Source of the DNA: Cymbomonas tetramitiformis
Lineage: Eukaryota; Chlorophyta; Pyramimonadophyceae; Pyramimonadales; Pyramimonadaceae
Length of the DNA: 64,000 nt
Direction of reading: 5' to 3'
NCBI GenBank assembly: GCA_001247695.2
Contig: LGRX02035486.1
Location: 26,973 to 90,972 of the forward strand
Positions within the stretch are counted from its first letter, which is position 1; each line of letters begins with the position of its first letter. The notes beneath the pieces are model-generated. The model searched no databases and was not told where the DNA came from. It saw only the letters and a program-made list of their open reading frames with translations. The position numbers were made by a program, and so were the translations under genes. Positions 33,643 to 47,100 of the stretch are shown one piece after another.

Positions 33643-33678
33643 CACACACACACACACACACACGCACACACACACACG
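33643..33678. repeat. (CA)n microsatellite
   Basis: About 17 CA units with one G interruption. Confidence 0.85.
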
Positions 33679-34956
33679 TATGCGATTTGCTTGCTACAAC
33701 GCCTCGGTATGAAACTCAAAGCCAAAACTACCGAAATGATCTTCCCCTGCGTGGGTGCCGTGTGACGTTTCGTGCATGTATCTGACGCAGCAATGTCTTA
33801 TTCTCGCAACATCATACGGTATATATCAGGGTTCCTTCCTTGTCTCAGCTGCCAAACACAACAAAATAGTATTGCTGCACACGATACACGCCGTGCAAGT
33901 TGCAACCTATATTTCTATTGGTGACGACCCTGTCGTCAGACAGATTCCCCGTACGCTGGTTCCTACTAGCACGACTGTGTAGGTTTTTGGGCGATCCGTT
34001 ATCCCGCAACAATGATTCCAGGTGAGTCGATGCATCAGCTATACGGGGAGTTTATATTCCGGCAGGTTGTGATGTGCACTGTTGGGGATTTGTACATGTT
34101 TCATCAGGATCCAATTTCTTACAATATAACCTTTCCTGTGTGTATGGCACGGATACATCCAGGGACCCACACACATATGGGTCTACCAGCAGCTGAAACT
34201 TACAGTGATCACAAACTACAGAGAGTCATCATTTACTCAACATATTCAACTAACTATAATATCATCGCGTCAAATCAATAATGCGATCACTACTACTGGT
34301 CTAAAGACTGATAAAAATTTACGTTTCATGGATCAGAGTGATTGTTCAAATACACATGCGAGATAGGTTCTTGTTCCTGTTATTTACAGAGCGATGAAGA
34401 ATATAATGATACTACTATCATGCTAATGGTACATATTTATACGTGTACAATATTACTCAAAGACTGTTTGTTCGGTAATCTTTGTTGACTCAAGGATCCC
34501 ATTTTCCTTGAAAATGCCATGTATGACTAGATCAGATGAACAAATCGAAGCCACTCGTCTACCAACAAATCCCCTTTCTACTGCGCTGCCACACAAATTA
34601 CCCCCTTTCCCTTTCCCCAAAATTGGATATCATTCCTTGACTTTCATTCAGTTTTCATTTTCTTTAGCACTGACAACCCCTTTGCAGATTGCATCTTTTC
34701 GGCGCTGTACATGTATAACATGTATCCCTCATAAACTGCGGCCAGCTGTAGCAGATTTCCAACGCATCATTCATTCAACTTCGTGGCAAAATGCTATGGA
34801 TGCCTACTACTTGACTGAACCCGGCTCATGTTTGTTATCTTGTCGTAATTTTTTTAGCAGTGCCTCAGTATTTGGTAGTTCATAACGCTGGCAGAGACGC
34901 GCCTTAACTACAAAAATTAGCTGTGCCACCTGCTTTCCACACAGCCACCCACTTTG

Positions 34957-35154
34957 TCAAAACACATAAAAAGCTAAATAACGAGGAAATGCGATTTCCG
35001 GCAGGTGCAGCACCTTCGCCCTCAAAGGGCGGGTGGGGACTGCCCCGAGCCCCGCCGATTTGCGCCGAGGAAGCACTTCCATCATCGCAGCCTCCGCCAG
35101 CTCAGCGTACTTCAGGATGGCTTCGGGGGCCTCGTGCCCTTCCACTTTTGCTTG
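34957..35154 (-). CDS. Gene C exon 33, C-terminus
   Basis: Acceptor TGTGCAG|CAA. QAKVEGHEAPEAILKYAELA, then a basic tail to a stop at 34957. Confidence 0.8.
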   Translation of the reverse strand, partial: QAKVEGHEAPEAILKYAELAEAAMMEVLPRRKSAGLGAVPTRPLRAKVLHLPEIAFPRYLAFYVF

Positions 35155-38100
35155 CTGCACAGCGCGCCCACCAAAAGTTCAGTCCGCCACGTCCCAAATG
35201 ACCCGTCCTCCCAGATGACCCGTCGTTCCAGATGACCCGTCGTCATGGGTATGAGTTGGAGCTATGCCGCATCTTCCCCCGACACCCAGCACACCCAGCG
35301 GACGCGTGGAGTGTTTTGTGAGCCGGCGGATGTGCGGCATGCATGCTCTCGAGGTAATCACCTCATCCGCTTCTTGCATTTCGAGAGTAGCAAAGTCCCC
35401 TTATTGACAAGGCTGATGCGTGGGGGCTCACCATTTGAGTCTCCAGCATGTCTCGCTTCCGAGTTACATGTGTGGAAGCGAGACAAGCTGGAGACTCAAA
35501 TGGTGAGCCCCCACCCATCAGCCTTGTCAAGAAGGGGACATTGCTACCTTCGAAGTGGAAAAAACGGATGAGGTGATTACCTCGAGAGCATGCATGCCAC
35601 ACATCCTCCGACTTACAAAACGCTCCGCGCATGTACACCACACCGCCATGGTGCCCACCGCCGCCCGGATCCAGGACATTTCAGGCACCGTGTGGCCGGC
35701 CTCACCTTGAGTTCCTGAGGTGTGACCGCGCTCAGTACATCCGCCACGCGGCAGAAGCCTTCCATCCAGTCAACGTACCCTGCACCCGCGCCACTTGGGC
35801 CTCTCACTTCGTAGGTTCACCCCGGTGAAGCATGCTGGCTGCTGGAAGCCTTGCCCCAGCTGCCGCACAGTCATGTGGCGCGGCCCCTGCTCTGTTACCA
35901 ATGACTGACGCGGCGCCATCGACCTCGCTTCTGAACACGCCGCCATCGACCTCGCTGCTGAACGCGGCGCCATCGACCTCGCTGCTGAACGCGCCGCCAT
36001 CGACCCCTGCTGAGCGCGCCGCCATCGACCTCGCTGCTGAACGCGCCGCCATCGACCTCGCTGCTGAACGCGCCGCCATCGACCTCGCTGCTGCTGAACG
36101 CGCCGCCACCAACCTCGCTGCGCTCGTCCTCCCTTGTCCAAAGTGCGGTGTGTCCTTGGACGTCCCAGAGCTCTCTTTTCAAGCGCTGCGATGTATGGAC
36201 CGCCAGGAATCGCACGCAGGAATCTTCAGTCAAGCGGGGATGCTCAGTGGGGTATCAAGGTGCGCATGCTGGGCAGGTCTAGGCTCGGGCCGCAGTGCCC
36301 CTGTGAGACCCTATTGCCGGCTCCCAGAAAGGGCTGTAGGGGGGCTGTAGAGGCGCCGGCATGACGAGGCCCTGCGGCGGGGCGCACTCACCGAGGCCCT
36401 CGTTCTTGTCCTTGTTGTCGTAGGGCTCCACGACTGTGGTGCGGGACTTGACGAAGCATGTCAGCACCTCCCTCGGGAACACGCTGACCGCCTTCACGTC
36501 GCCGCTCACAAGCTGGCACTCTTCAAACATCTGCATGAAGCCAAGCTGCGGCAACACACCCGCGGCCCGCGACCCCACTCTCCGCCGACGTGTCATACCA
36601 TTCTTTGCAGACGGTGCACTTCATCCTGACCCCCAGCCCCCCCTGGAACGAGCGATGCTCTCAGGGAGCCAGCATCATGGGCCTCCTCGAGAGTGCCTCG
36701 ATGGCAGGCGAAGGCTATTCACAACCTCGAGCGTGCCTCCCGTGAACACACACACACACACAACCCCACATACCCCACTGCTCAGCAGCAGCAACTCGGG
36801 AAAAGCAGCAGACCGCCCCCACTCCCTCGTGCGCCTCCCTTGCAGCCGATGCCTGGAATACCCACTCCTCGACCCGCGAGCTCTCTGCGGCCATCAGCTC
36901 GGGTGGGTCAACAAGAGTTGTCTGGGCGCCCAATGCGCGGCAGGCGGCACCAGGTCCATCCGCTTCTTTCTCCGCAGCCCCTTGTAGTAGTTGTAGGTCG
37001 CCTTGAAGAAGGGCTGCTCCTCCCGCAGCACCAGGTCCATCTCCTCCACGTAGAACCGGTCGTTGCGGAATGTGTCGTGATCGATGCCGTTCGACCCGTC
37101 CACCTTGATCACAGGCAGGAAGCATTTCGTCACCAGCATCTGCGCGGTCCGCCATCCGCCTCGGCTCAGCAGCGCTCTAATTTGAAATCAGACTCCTCGC
37201 AGGGGACTCTCAGCTGCCGCGGATCGTTCATCTAGGACCGCCGTAGCTGCTTCAGCTGACTGCAGCTGCGGATCATCGACAGCCCCTGGCGGAGGCCAAG
37301 AGCAGGGAATGCGGGGAGTGGATGGGGAGGGGGGTAGCTGGGGAAGGAGGGGGAAGGCACATCGATGGCCTCTGCAATCTCCACGAAGGCTCCGACTTGC
37401 TGAACTTGGCCTGCGCCACGCTACCATGATCTCGATGAACCCGAACAGCGCAGCGCCCGGTCTGGGTTGATCTTGTTCTCGCTCCACTGAGACCCCTCCC
37501 TCCCCCTCCCCTCCTCCTTGGCATGCCATCACTCACACGCTCTCTCCAGCCCGGCACTGCCTGCAATGAGGCGACACGCTTTTGCAGTGTGCCCGGAAAT
37601 TAAAAAGCGAAAACAACGAAAAAGAGAAGTGTGCTACGAAGGAAGCAAAACAGGACTCAAGCTTCAGCGAGACAGTTCTGAAGAATCGTGGCAGATCTCG
37701 ACAGAGGAGCTGGAAACAATCCCATCTCGATGCAATGGCCGAGGCAGCAAGGGTCAATCCAGACTCTCGGACAATGTAAAACGGCGCCGTGCTTCGATTT
37801 TACCAACATCGCTCGTCGTGCCTGTGGGCAGTCATCCGGAGAGACAGAGAGGGGAGGGAGCAGTGGCAAATCGAGGAGCGCTGATCCGGGAAATAGGGGC
37901 CGCATTCTTCAACAGCCGTCAGCTGTTGCTAGGTCCAGCGCATGAGACACCCGGGTTCGTTGATCATGGGGCACGAGAGCAAGCGGGCTGGCACAAGCCG
38001 AGCACTGGCCATGTGTGCGGCAGAAGCCCAGCACTGGCCACGTGTGCGGCAGAAGCCGAGCAATGGCCACGTGTGCGGCAGAAGCCGAGCACTGACCACG

Positions 38101-41100
38101 TGTGCGGCAGAAGCCGAGCACTGGCCACGTGTGCGGCGGAACCCGAGCACTGGCCATGTGTGCGGCAGAAGCCGAGCACTGGCCACGTGTGCGGCCGAAC
38201 CTCGCTGCCACACCTGCCTTCCCGAGGGATGGTGCCACGCACCTTCTTCTTTGCTTTGGTTTTGAGGTTACACTGGATGAAGAAGGTGTCCATGTCCGAC
38301 ACCTTGCAGAGTTTGGAGCTGTCGTCGCAGATGTTGAAGTCGTAGCACAGCTTCGCCCATTGGTTCAGAGACATGTAGAAGGGGCTCTTCTCGTCCAGCA
38401 GGGAGTATTCCTCGTATATGGCGCTCCACAGCCTGTAGTGCTTCATCACTGCGCGCCAGCCCAGCACTCGCCAGCCACATCAGTTTATCGCCTACCGCCT
38501 CGGGGCCGCTCTCACCTTGGCAAGCAGCAACACCTGAGCGTGGGGCGGGCTTGTGGGCATGCGTATTGGGCCTGTATTGTGCAGTGTCACATGTTCCGCT
38601 CGAAATGCCGGCGCGCTCGAGGTGCGCGCCTCGATGGGGCTCTGCCTCAGGGCACAGCCCCCTCCGGATTCTCACTCCGGTGACTGCAGGCTCGTGATTC
38701 GGCCGTCAGCGCGTGGTCACCTGCAGTGCAGCGCGGCGCTGGCAAGCAACAGGGAGTGCCTGCGGCAGAGTGAAGCTCACCTTGCGCCTTCACCCTCTCC
38801 TCGGCCGCAGCATCTCCTAGGCTCTGCGCGCCACAGCCGCCCAAAACATCAGGCCACGTCATTGGCAGACTCGGGTAACACCAGAAGCGCACCACGGACC
38901 ACTGCATGTCGCGCGCCTGGACAACCCAGGACGCGCTGCGGTGCTCTAGCGCGGGAACGTGACGCAGCCTGCATCTCTCGCTGCGCGGGTCACAGACAAA
39001 TTGCCGCGAGAGTTCCCCCGCTTCCCTTGGCCCTTCTTGGAGGTTCGGTCAACGCGGCACCGCAACGCACCTGCGAACGAGCGGACAGGAGACGCGGCGT
39101 AACGGGTGGGCGCAGGGCGACATGGGGGATGAGAGCGTGATGCAATGTGCATGGAAGAGGGGCGGACACGGGGGATGAGAGCGTGGTGCAATGTGCATGG
39201 AAGAGGGGCGGACACGGGGATGAGAGCGTGATGCAATGTGCATGGAAGAGGGGGGGACATGGGGATGAGAGCGTGATGCAATGTGCATGGAAGAGGGGGG
39301 GACACGGGGGATGAGAGCGTGATGGGGGATGAGCAGTAGGGGAACAAGACAATGGGGTGTTCCGAGTAGGTCTCGCGATCATTTGGGGGTCTCCGGAAAA
39401 GTGCTGCAGGCGTGGAGGAGGCTTCGGAGGGGGAAGGGGAGGGAGAGGGAAGGGGCGCATGTTAGACGAGGACTCGTTTGCCTGGGAGATCAGACGCGGC
39501 TGTGGCGAGGAGGAGAGCGGCCCACCTTGCGGAAGCCGTCCTTGGCCATCAGCCGATCCCAGTTGGCCTGGATGGAGCGTGTGGTAACCGCCTCGTCGTC
39601 GAAGTAACCCCGGGCATCCGCGTCCTTGCGCCGAGGCACGAAGACGCTGCGATGCCGCAGGAACACCGTCTGGTACCACGACGGCTTCGCTCGCGGCGTG
39701 GGTGCTGGAGGCTCCTGGTAGAGAGGAGAGGGCAAGTGTGAGGGAGGGGGAGGCAGGAGGCACATCACTCAGCTCGAGGGATCCGCGCCGCCAAACGCTC
39801 CAGTTTCCACGTCGCAGCGGGATTTCCACGTGGTACCGCGTGTGTGCGTTCCCCTCTGCCTACCCGCCGCAGCGCTGAAGACCCGGCGAGACGAAGGGAG
39901 AGGGGCGGACCAGCCGCGCGTTCTCTAACATCGAAAGCGCTCTGAGGAATGTAAGCTAGCCCGAAGGCAGATGCTCACAAACCCAGCTCCCCGACTGGCG
40001 CGTCATCCCTGTCATCCCCGACTGGAGCGTCATCCATGTCATCCCCGACTGGCGCATCATCCCTGTCATCGCCGCTGCAGGCCTCTGCAGCATGGTGCCA
40101 GTAGTGCCGCACCAACAAGGACCAGCGCGGTGAGAGCTCCACACAGCATGCGCTCGAGGGCCCAGCCATTCAAAACGCCCCCGCTGGCATAACGCTGCAA
40201 AAGCATGCGTCGGCCACACCCAGCAGACGTCTCCCGCCCCAGGCCGGCCCTGCGTCCTCCCACCGCAGTGATCCCGAAGCGGCGTCGCTGGCGGCCGAGC
40301 ACACTCAAGGTCTCCACCGCAAAGGGCCGTGGCGTGTTGGGCAGTGGCGTGTGGGGCTGAGCTCTGTGCACGGATGCTCCTTGCCGCACGAAGCTCGTAC
40401 CAGCTGCATGCCCTCTTTACCGACAGCTCGGTCAAAGACCTTGCTGGACATCTCAGGCGGCGCCCCGCGCGGCGCATCGTGGGGATGCGTGCACGTACTC
40501 CAGCGCAGATGCACCACGCAGCGGAAGCCCCATGCGTCCACATCGTCCCCTCGGCACCCGGCACCCGGACCCGTTGAGCGCAGGCACCTCCCCACCCGTT
40601 GAGCGCAGGCATCTCCCGGCCTGTCGGGATCAAAACTGCAGGGAGAGGCCCACGTCGACCAGTGCCACGAAGGCCTAAAACAAAGAGCAGGCGGCCAGTG
40701 CTCGGAGGTGGGGACTTGCCCCCATGTGAATCACGCTCGTTATGCGCGGCCTCGGTATGCAGTCGGCGGGGCTGAGTCCAACCAGCGCAACCAGCCGTGC
40801 TGATAATGAGGAAGAGAGAGATATAGAGAAGGGAACGCGGGGGGTGCCTTCTTCACAATGTATCGCTTCGTTCCACCCGGCTCCTCTTCGCCGGTGACGA
40901 AGAACTGCATTCCCATGTAGCGCTCCGGGAGGTGGGAGCCGGCTGGTCCACCCGGCGCTGGCGGGTGCGGCTTCGGCACTGTGGGGAAAAGGGACCCCGG
41001 AACGTGACACAGCATGTCGGCCACGTCCGCGGCACTTGGGATACTGCTTTTGGCCATCATGGCAAGGGTGACGGGGGGTGCCTGGGGCCCCTGCAGTGCC

Positions 41101-44100
41101 ACCTCCATCTGCGGTGCAGATGAGCACCCCTCCTCCTCCCTTTAGCTTCCCGCCACCGTCGATCTCAGCTGCGAGATGGCAGAGCCGCACGATGAGGACA
41201 CGCACGCCATGCGATGAGGGCCTTCCAAAAGCAAGAATCCAAATCCCCAGGCCGGTGACACACTGCACATCGCCATGCCCACGTGGAGACCGCCGGGGCT
41301 CTCCCAGGTCCGGGCCTGCACCTCGTCCTGCAGGGTCTTGGTCGTCTGGTAGAAATGCGCCTGGTGGCACACGGTGTCCGGCAGTCCCAACGCCCTCTCG
41401 CTGGCACCCTCGGCTCAACGCTCAAACAAGGTCGTGTTTAGGGTTTTAGGGATTTTAGGTTTTTGGGGGTTTAAGGGTTTAGGGTTTTTGCCAGCAGCCC
41501 CTGGAAGCACACGAGCAAGAGCGGCAGCAAAGAGGGTTGTAGACGCGGGCATTGGAGGATGCAGGGGGGCAGATCGCACGGGCGCTGTGATTGCGGGGAT
41601 TGGAGGATGCAGGGGGCAGATCGCACGGGCACTGTGGGATTGCGGGGATTGGAGGAAGCAGGGGGCAGATCGCACGGGCGCTGTGATTGCGGGCATCGGA
41701 GGAAGCAGGGGGGCAGATCGTACGGGCGCTGCGATTGCGGGTATTGAGCGCGGTGCAGGCGCAAGGGAGGTGAGAGCACAGGCAAGGGTGTGCTGGGAGG
41801 CAAGGTGGGCGTTGGAGGGCGGAAGGCGGGAAGAGGGGGGCTTGCCTGGCGCCCATCTGGGAGCCTGTAGAGGGGGAACATCTCCGAGATGCGGCTGCCT
41901 TCGTGGTGCGCCCACATGCTCAGAGTGTGCTCTCTGGGATTGAAACCCTGTGACGCCCCCCCCCACCGTTTATGACGCCCCCAGCCCCCCACCATGTGCA
42001 CGCCCCAGCCCCCCACCGTTTGTTACGCCCCAGCCCGCCACCGTTTATGACGCCCAGCCCCCACCGTTTGTAACGCCCCAGCTTTTTGGAAATTGAGAAT
42101 TGTGCAAAAGGAACACCCGGAAGCTGAGCTGGCACGCAGTCACACGTCACACACAGGCGATCCATGACCCGCCGGTACACCGCGCGAGCGACACGCCACG
42201 TGGCCTGAACCGTTTGCCGGTCGCATGGCCGTCACACCATCGAAGGCCTGCACCACCCCGGCCTCTTAGGGGCTCACCTTGAGGGAGAGCTTGCTGGGAG
42301 TGAACTTGAAGGCATTGCGAGGCCGCTCCAAGCCCCTCCCATGTCCTCCGCGCCCTTCCAGCTGCACCAGGATGGGGGGCTTCTTATCATAGGCGTCATC
42401 CGGGTTCAGGCATGCTGCGATCTCCATCTCGTTCACCTCCCCCTCCCGCTCGATTTCGACCTCGCCGTCAAACACGAGCTTTGTATTGCCCACCTACAAG
42501 TGAACCTCCGACGTCCCACCAATCAGGATGCGAAGATACCCGTGGTGGCAGGCTATTGCGCGGCATCCCAGGCTGTGCGGCCGTTGAGGAGGCCCGCTGT
42601 TCCGTGTGGGACGTGCGGTGGGGATGCACACTGCAGTTCAAAGAAACGGCCCTTGCTGCAGCTGAGAACGGAGTGCAGCCTCGTGGGAGAGAGGGACCGG
42701 GAGTACAAATCCGAGGGTGGGCCGGAGCGCGGCAGGCGCAATCCGAGGGTGGGCGGGAGCGCGGCAGGCGCACACCCGTGGCGCCCAGGTCTCCCGCTTG
42801 ATCTCCTGGAGGGTGCCGTCCGCGTGCACCACGTGGTGATTGCCAGGGGTTGTTGGCAGCACCAGGTTAGGCGCGACCGCAGCCACCGGCACCCAGATGT
42901 TCCTGAGCGACGTGCGCATGGACTGCCGCACCGCGGCCAGCCGCGAGGCCTCCGGGGACATCACCACGCTGACGAGGCTGGCGTCGTCTCGCTCCGAGGC
43001 ACGCCGCGCCGATTTTGAGCGCTTCACGCTCTTGCCTGTGAGCTTGCCTGTGATGGGTGGGAATGATATCGATTTCGACGTCGCCTTCTTCTTCCTCCTC
43101 CTCGAGGCTTTCGAGGGCTCCTCCGATCCAAGGCCCCGCCTGCTCCTCGGTCCCGCCTGCCCCGTCAGCTCCTCGGTGCGACTCCCTCCCGCCTCTACTC
43201 ACCACGCCGTCTAACAAATTTCACCGCTCTCGCTACCCCAGGCCCTCCCGCCCAACCGCTGCGCGCCCCTCTCTGAGTCATGCATCTCGCGTCCTGAAAA
43301 GGTTGCTGTATCTTTCGGCATTGGGCTCCCCGGGCATTGCGTACTGGGAAATCTTTGGCAGGTGCGCGGCTTCCTCCGAGTTCCGGGGCGGCGTCTCGTC
43401 CATCCCGGTGAGGAAGAAGCCGCCGCCGTCGTCATCTCCATCCTCGGCGGCGGCGGCGGCAGATCGCTGCGCCCGTCCCGGTGCCGACTGCGATGAGTAT
43501 CGAGCTTTGCGGGGTTCGTCTCTCCTCTCCTTCCTGGCCGTGGCCTTGCTTGTCACCAGCTTGGGCAGCGTCACAGCAACCCCCCAGCCTTCCTCCTGCA
43601 CCGCCCCCCGCCGGACTCACTGAAAGCTGCAGGGCGTTATATGAGGCACAGCATGCGGAGAAATAGTGAGCTACAATGCGCCCTCAGGGTGAAAGGAAAT
43701 CACAAAGTGAGAGTACTGACGTGGCGAGTGAACGCCCCGGCGGCGAGCGCCATCCCAGCTGCAGCGGCATGGCTCCTACCAGATGCCCCAGGAGCCATAT
43801 GCACTGGGTGTGGAGCCCAGCTCCCGGCGCAATGGCGGAGTGGGGACCCTCGGGCGGCCTGCAGGAGGCAGGGCCTCGTCCTCGTGTTCGTGGCCTCGGG
43901 AGGGCCAAAGCATAGCGAGCGGAACGCCGTGGCGCGAGTGAGGGACTACTCACCTGTGCCGGGGCCTCGAAGGTGTCCTCGGACCACTGTAGGAAGGACT
44001 GCTTCACCTGCTCGTGCTTTGGCAGCTGGCCCACATCCTCGTCCACCTCAGCCTCGTGCTCAGCGTCAACCTCGTCCTCGGGCTCCTCCTGAACTGTCTC

Positions 44101-47100
44101 CTCCTCCACCCTGGAGCCACAGCACCCCCGCACTCCTCCCTTCTGCTGCTCTGTCAAACCCGTTCCCCGCTTCGCGTGTGGCCGTAATGGAGCTCATTCA
44201 CACGCCCGCAACCGCTCGGCTATGGATACAAGCGGAGAGACGCCGTCACACCAATGACCGGGATGGGCAAGGAAGGCCGGAGGGAGAACGCAGAAGGCCG
44301 CCTCGCCTTCTGACGTGCGGGGAGTTTACAGGCGGGTGGAAAAGGGGGTCTGAGAGCCGGTGGGAATGCGGGAGCAGAGGAGGGTCAAGGCGCAAGGCAC
44401 TGCGAGCGCGTACCTGCGCATTTTCTCCCGCATCTCCCGCTTATACAAAATTGTTCGGTTGTCAGCATGGAGTTCAAGGTTCTGAGCACCCCGCTCTCCG
44501 CCACGCCATCACCAGTGCTACCCAGCTTCACAAACCAAGAGCCCTAGGTATCGGCCGTTTCACCACATGTCCCCTAAGCCCGCGCACTCGGCTTTGCGAG
44601 CGCAAGCAGTGCCTACCGGTCTCTGTGATATAACCACAAGAAAGCAACGCCTGCAGCCTTGGCCGCGTGGAGCATGGGCAGGCGAGCCGCGCGTAAAACT
44701 GCCTGCGCGAGCTTCAGTTGGGGCCAGGCTCCAACGAGGATGAGGGAGCACACGGGCCGTCGCGGGAAGCCTCTCGAGCAGGGGAAAGGTCACCTTCAAA
44801 ATAGTGCTGCTGATGCACTGCAACTCAACTCCGAGCTTCTCCGGAACTCGAGCCTGGGAGGCCGCGGACCGCCGCGCCCGCGTCAGCACCGCCACGCCTG
44901 CCATCTTTCCCGTCTCCAGTCCTGCGGCTATTTCGGCCCATCCTCTCCGGACTGGCCCTGCCGCCTACACCTACAGTATGCAGCAGAGCAATGCCAGGAG
45001 TTTCTGCGCCACTCGCATCAAAGTTGATGACAGATGACACACTGAAAATGCCTGCTCCGCAAGGACGCCATCGCCATCCAAGGGTCAGGTCCCGAATCAT
45101 CACCAGCTTTGTCATCATTGGTGCGAGTGGCACTTGGTGGGCGGCGCGCCACGTTCTGGGCGGCGCGCCACGTTCTGGGTGGCGCGCCACGTTCTGGGCG
45201 GCGCCGCGGTGGGTGCACCTGTGCGTGCAAGCGGCGCGGGGGGCAGGGCGCGCCCACCTGGATCACCTCCTCTCTGCGGAGATTAATGTCGAGCAGAGTG
45301 TCGAGGGTGAGGCGACAGATCTGCAGCTGGCCTGTGGGGCGCGTGGACAGGTTGAGGAGGGCATAAAGCAGGATGCACGCGAGGTCCGGTTTATGACTCA
45401 GGAACTTCTCTAGCAGGCGCACGAGGGCCGGCACCGCGCTCCGGCTCAGCAGATCCTCCTGTGCACGGCCGGCACATCGCATGAGAGAGACTCGCTGCAC
45501 CCAGAGTCAGCTTGGGATGAGGCCGGCGAGACAGCCGACAGAATCAGCCCGCCACGTCATCATGAAAGGAAACGAGACGGAATCAGTGAAATGTTCACTC
45601 GGTGCTGGCTATCCACTGAATCGCACAATCAAGCCCTCGGGCTGGCACTTTCCATGCGCCAACTCTGCTTCTGGCGGCTATCACAAACCGTTGGCGTTCC
45701 CTTTGATCCGAAATCGACGGCGAGCAAGCCATCCCTTGGTGTTGGTGCACCGCGCCAGACCAAACGCGCGGTGACAGGATCAACCGGCGATGCTCCCAAT
45801 AGGACGATGGAGGAGTGAGCAGTCGACTCAAATGGACGCACGGCGCTGCGCTTCGACATGCCCCTGGCAACAATGTTTGATATGCTTTTTGCCATGGCGG
45901 CCTGAGTCAAACTGGTAGGCTCATGCGTTCTACTTCAGAGCTGCTGATGCCACACAATCGCATGCAAGACATGCTTTCCTGCAGCCGTCTTCCATCACCG
46001 CCAAATATGCGCGCTCCTCTCCACGTCAGCAAACAGCCCTCGTGCCCGCGCAGCTCCAAGGACACCGGCTGGTATCCTGCAAGCAGCGAGGACACGCTCG
46101 AGGGGGGAGCAGGGAGAGGGGCAGCTTGAGATATTGTGCGGAAGCTCGTGCCTGCGACTCCCGGCTCTCATATGCCATAGCACCACACGTGCGGGCCCCC
46201 ATTTCCTGCGCCCCACACACAGCCGAGAGGGCGCCGACTTGCTCTTCTGCGCCCCACATTAAGAGGCACCTGCCAACTTCTCTACAAAGGAGGATCCAAT
46301 CGCAGGGCGGGCAGGAAGGGAGGGGGGCTACTACTGCAATGGCCATATGCCCAGCAAGGCGTACAGAGTGCGCACCCGAAGGGGCGCGAGGGTGGCAGCA
46401 GAGCCCTGGAGCACACAGGGCAGAGTGCTACTGCGCGCGCCTTGCCCGATGCTACATTCCCCGTCCCTTTCGAGCCGGGGTTCGCAGTAAACAGGGGGCC
46501 GGGCGTCCTAATACTGCTGGCGGGCGCACTTGAAGGGTCTCATTGTCGGTGTTGATCATCTTGACACACGTGAGCTCGATGGAGGGTCGCTCCTCCCCGC
46601 TCTCCAGCACGCTCGCCTCGTGCCCGGGCTTGGGGAAGCCGAAGAAGACGCAGAGCAGCATGTGCAGCGCCAGGCTGCAACTCCTAAGCTCAGCCATGCG
46701 CTGATCGTCACACGCAATCGTCAGCAGGTACCTGCCCGCCCCCCAGACCGCACCCTCTCCTCACTAAGCGATTAGGTACACTTTTGTGCTGCCCTTCCCC
46801 GCCCCAATCATTGCCATTCGACGTGGTTCCCTCAGCAGCTAACGGAGGCTTCCCCGATCTGGGCCAAGTCTAGAACCCTACCAATAATGTGCCAACGGTG
46901 ACACACCAACAGTTACAAACGGTACATCATCGGTGCGCATGTACCCACCAAGTACCCACTGTTTGGTACATATTCTGTGCCCTACAGACCCTACAAACTT
47001 CGGTTTGTAGTTTGTACCCTACCTACAAGGTACACAATGTGCTACTACAAACCGTACAAACTAGGGTTTGTAGTTTGTACCGTACACAACTTAGGAACGT

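Larger units (their letters stand above)
30357..34956. other. Gene-free repeat-containing stretch
   Basis: No coding exon is recognised on either strand. It contains an ATGGC microsatellite, a 15-bp inverted repeat, two tandem-repeat blocks and a CA microsatellite (listed separately). The block around 32380-32780 (GTTAG/TATAG-rich, with TGTGTCACA words) may be an old LTR, but no partner is seen. Confidence 0.5.

Noticed and set aside
36100..36240. Possible extra exon of gene C (RLKRELWDVQGHTALW frame)
   Set aside because: Its phase does not fit; direct splicing of 36392 to 35779 gives a continuous frame.
45000..45060. Possible extra exon of gene C (STLMRVAQKLLALLCC frame)
   Set aside because: Helical and followed by a GTAGGT donor, but neither junction phase matches its neighbours.
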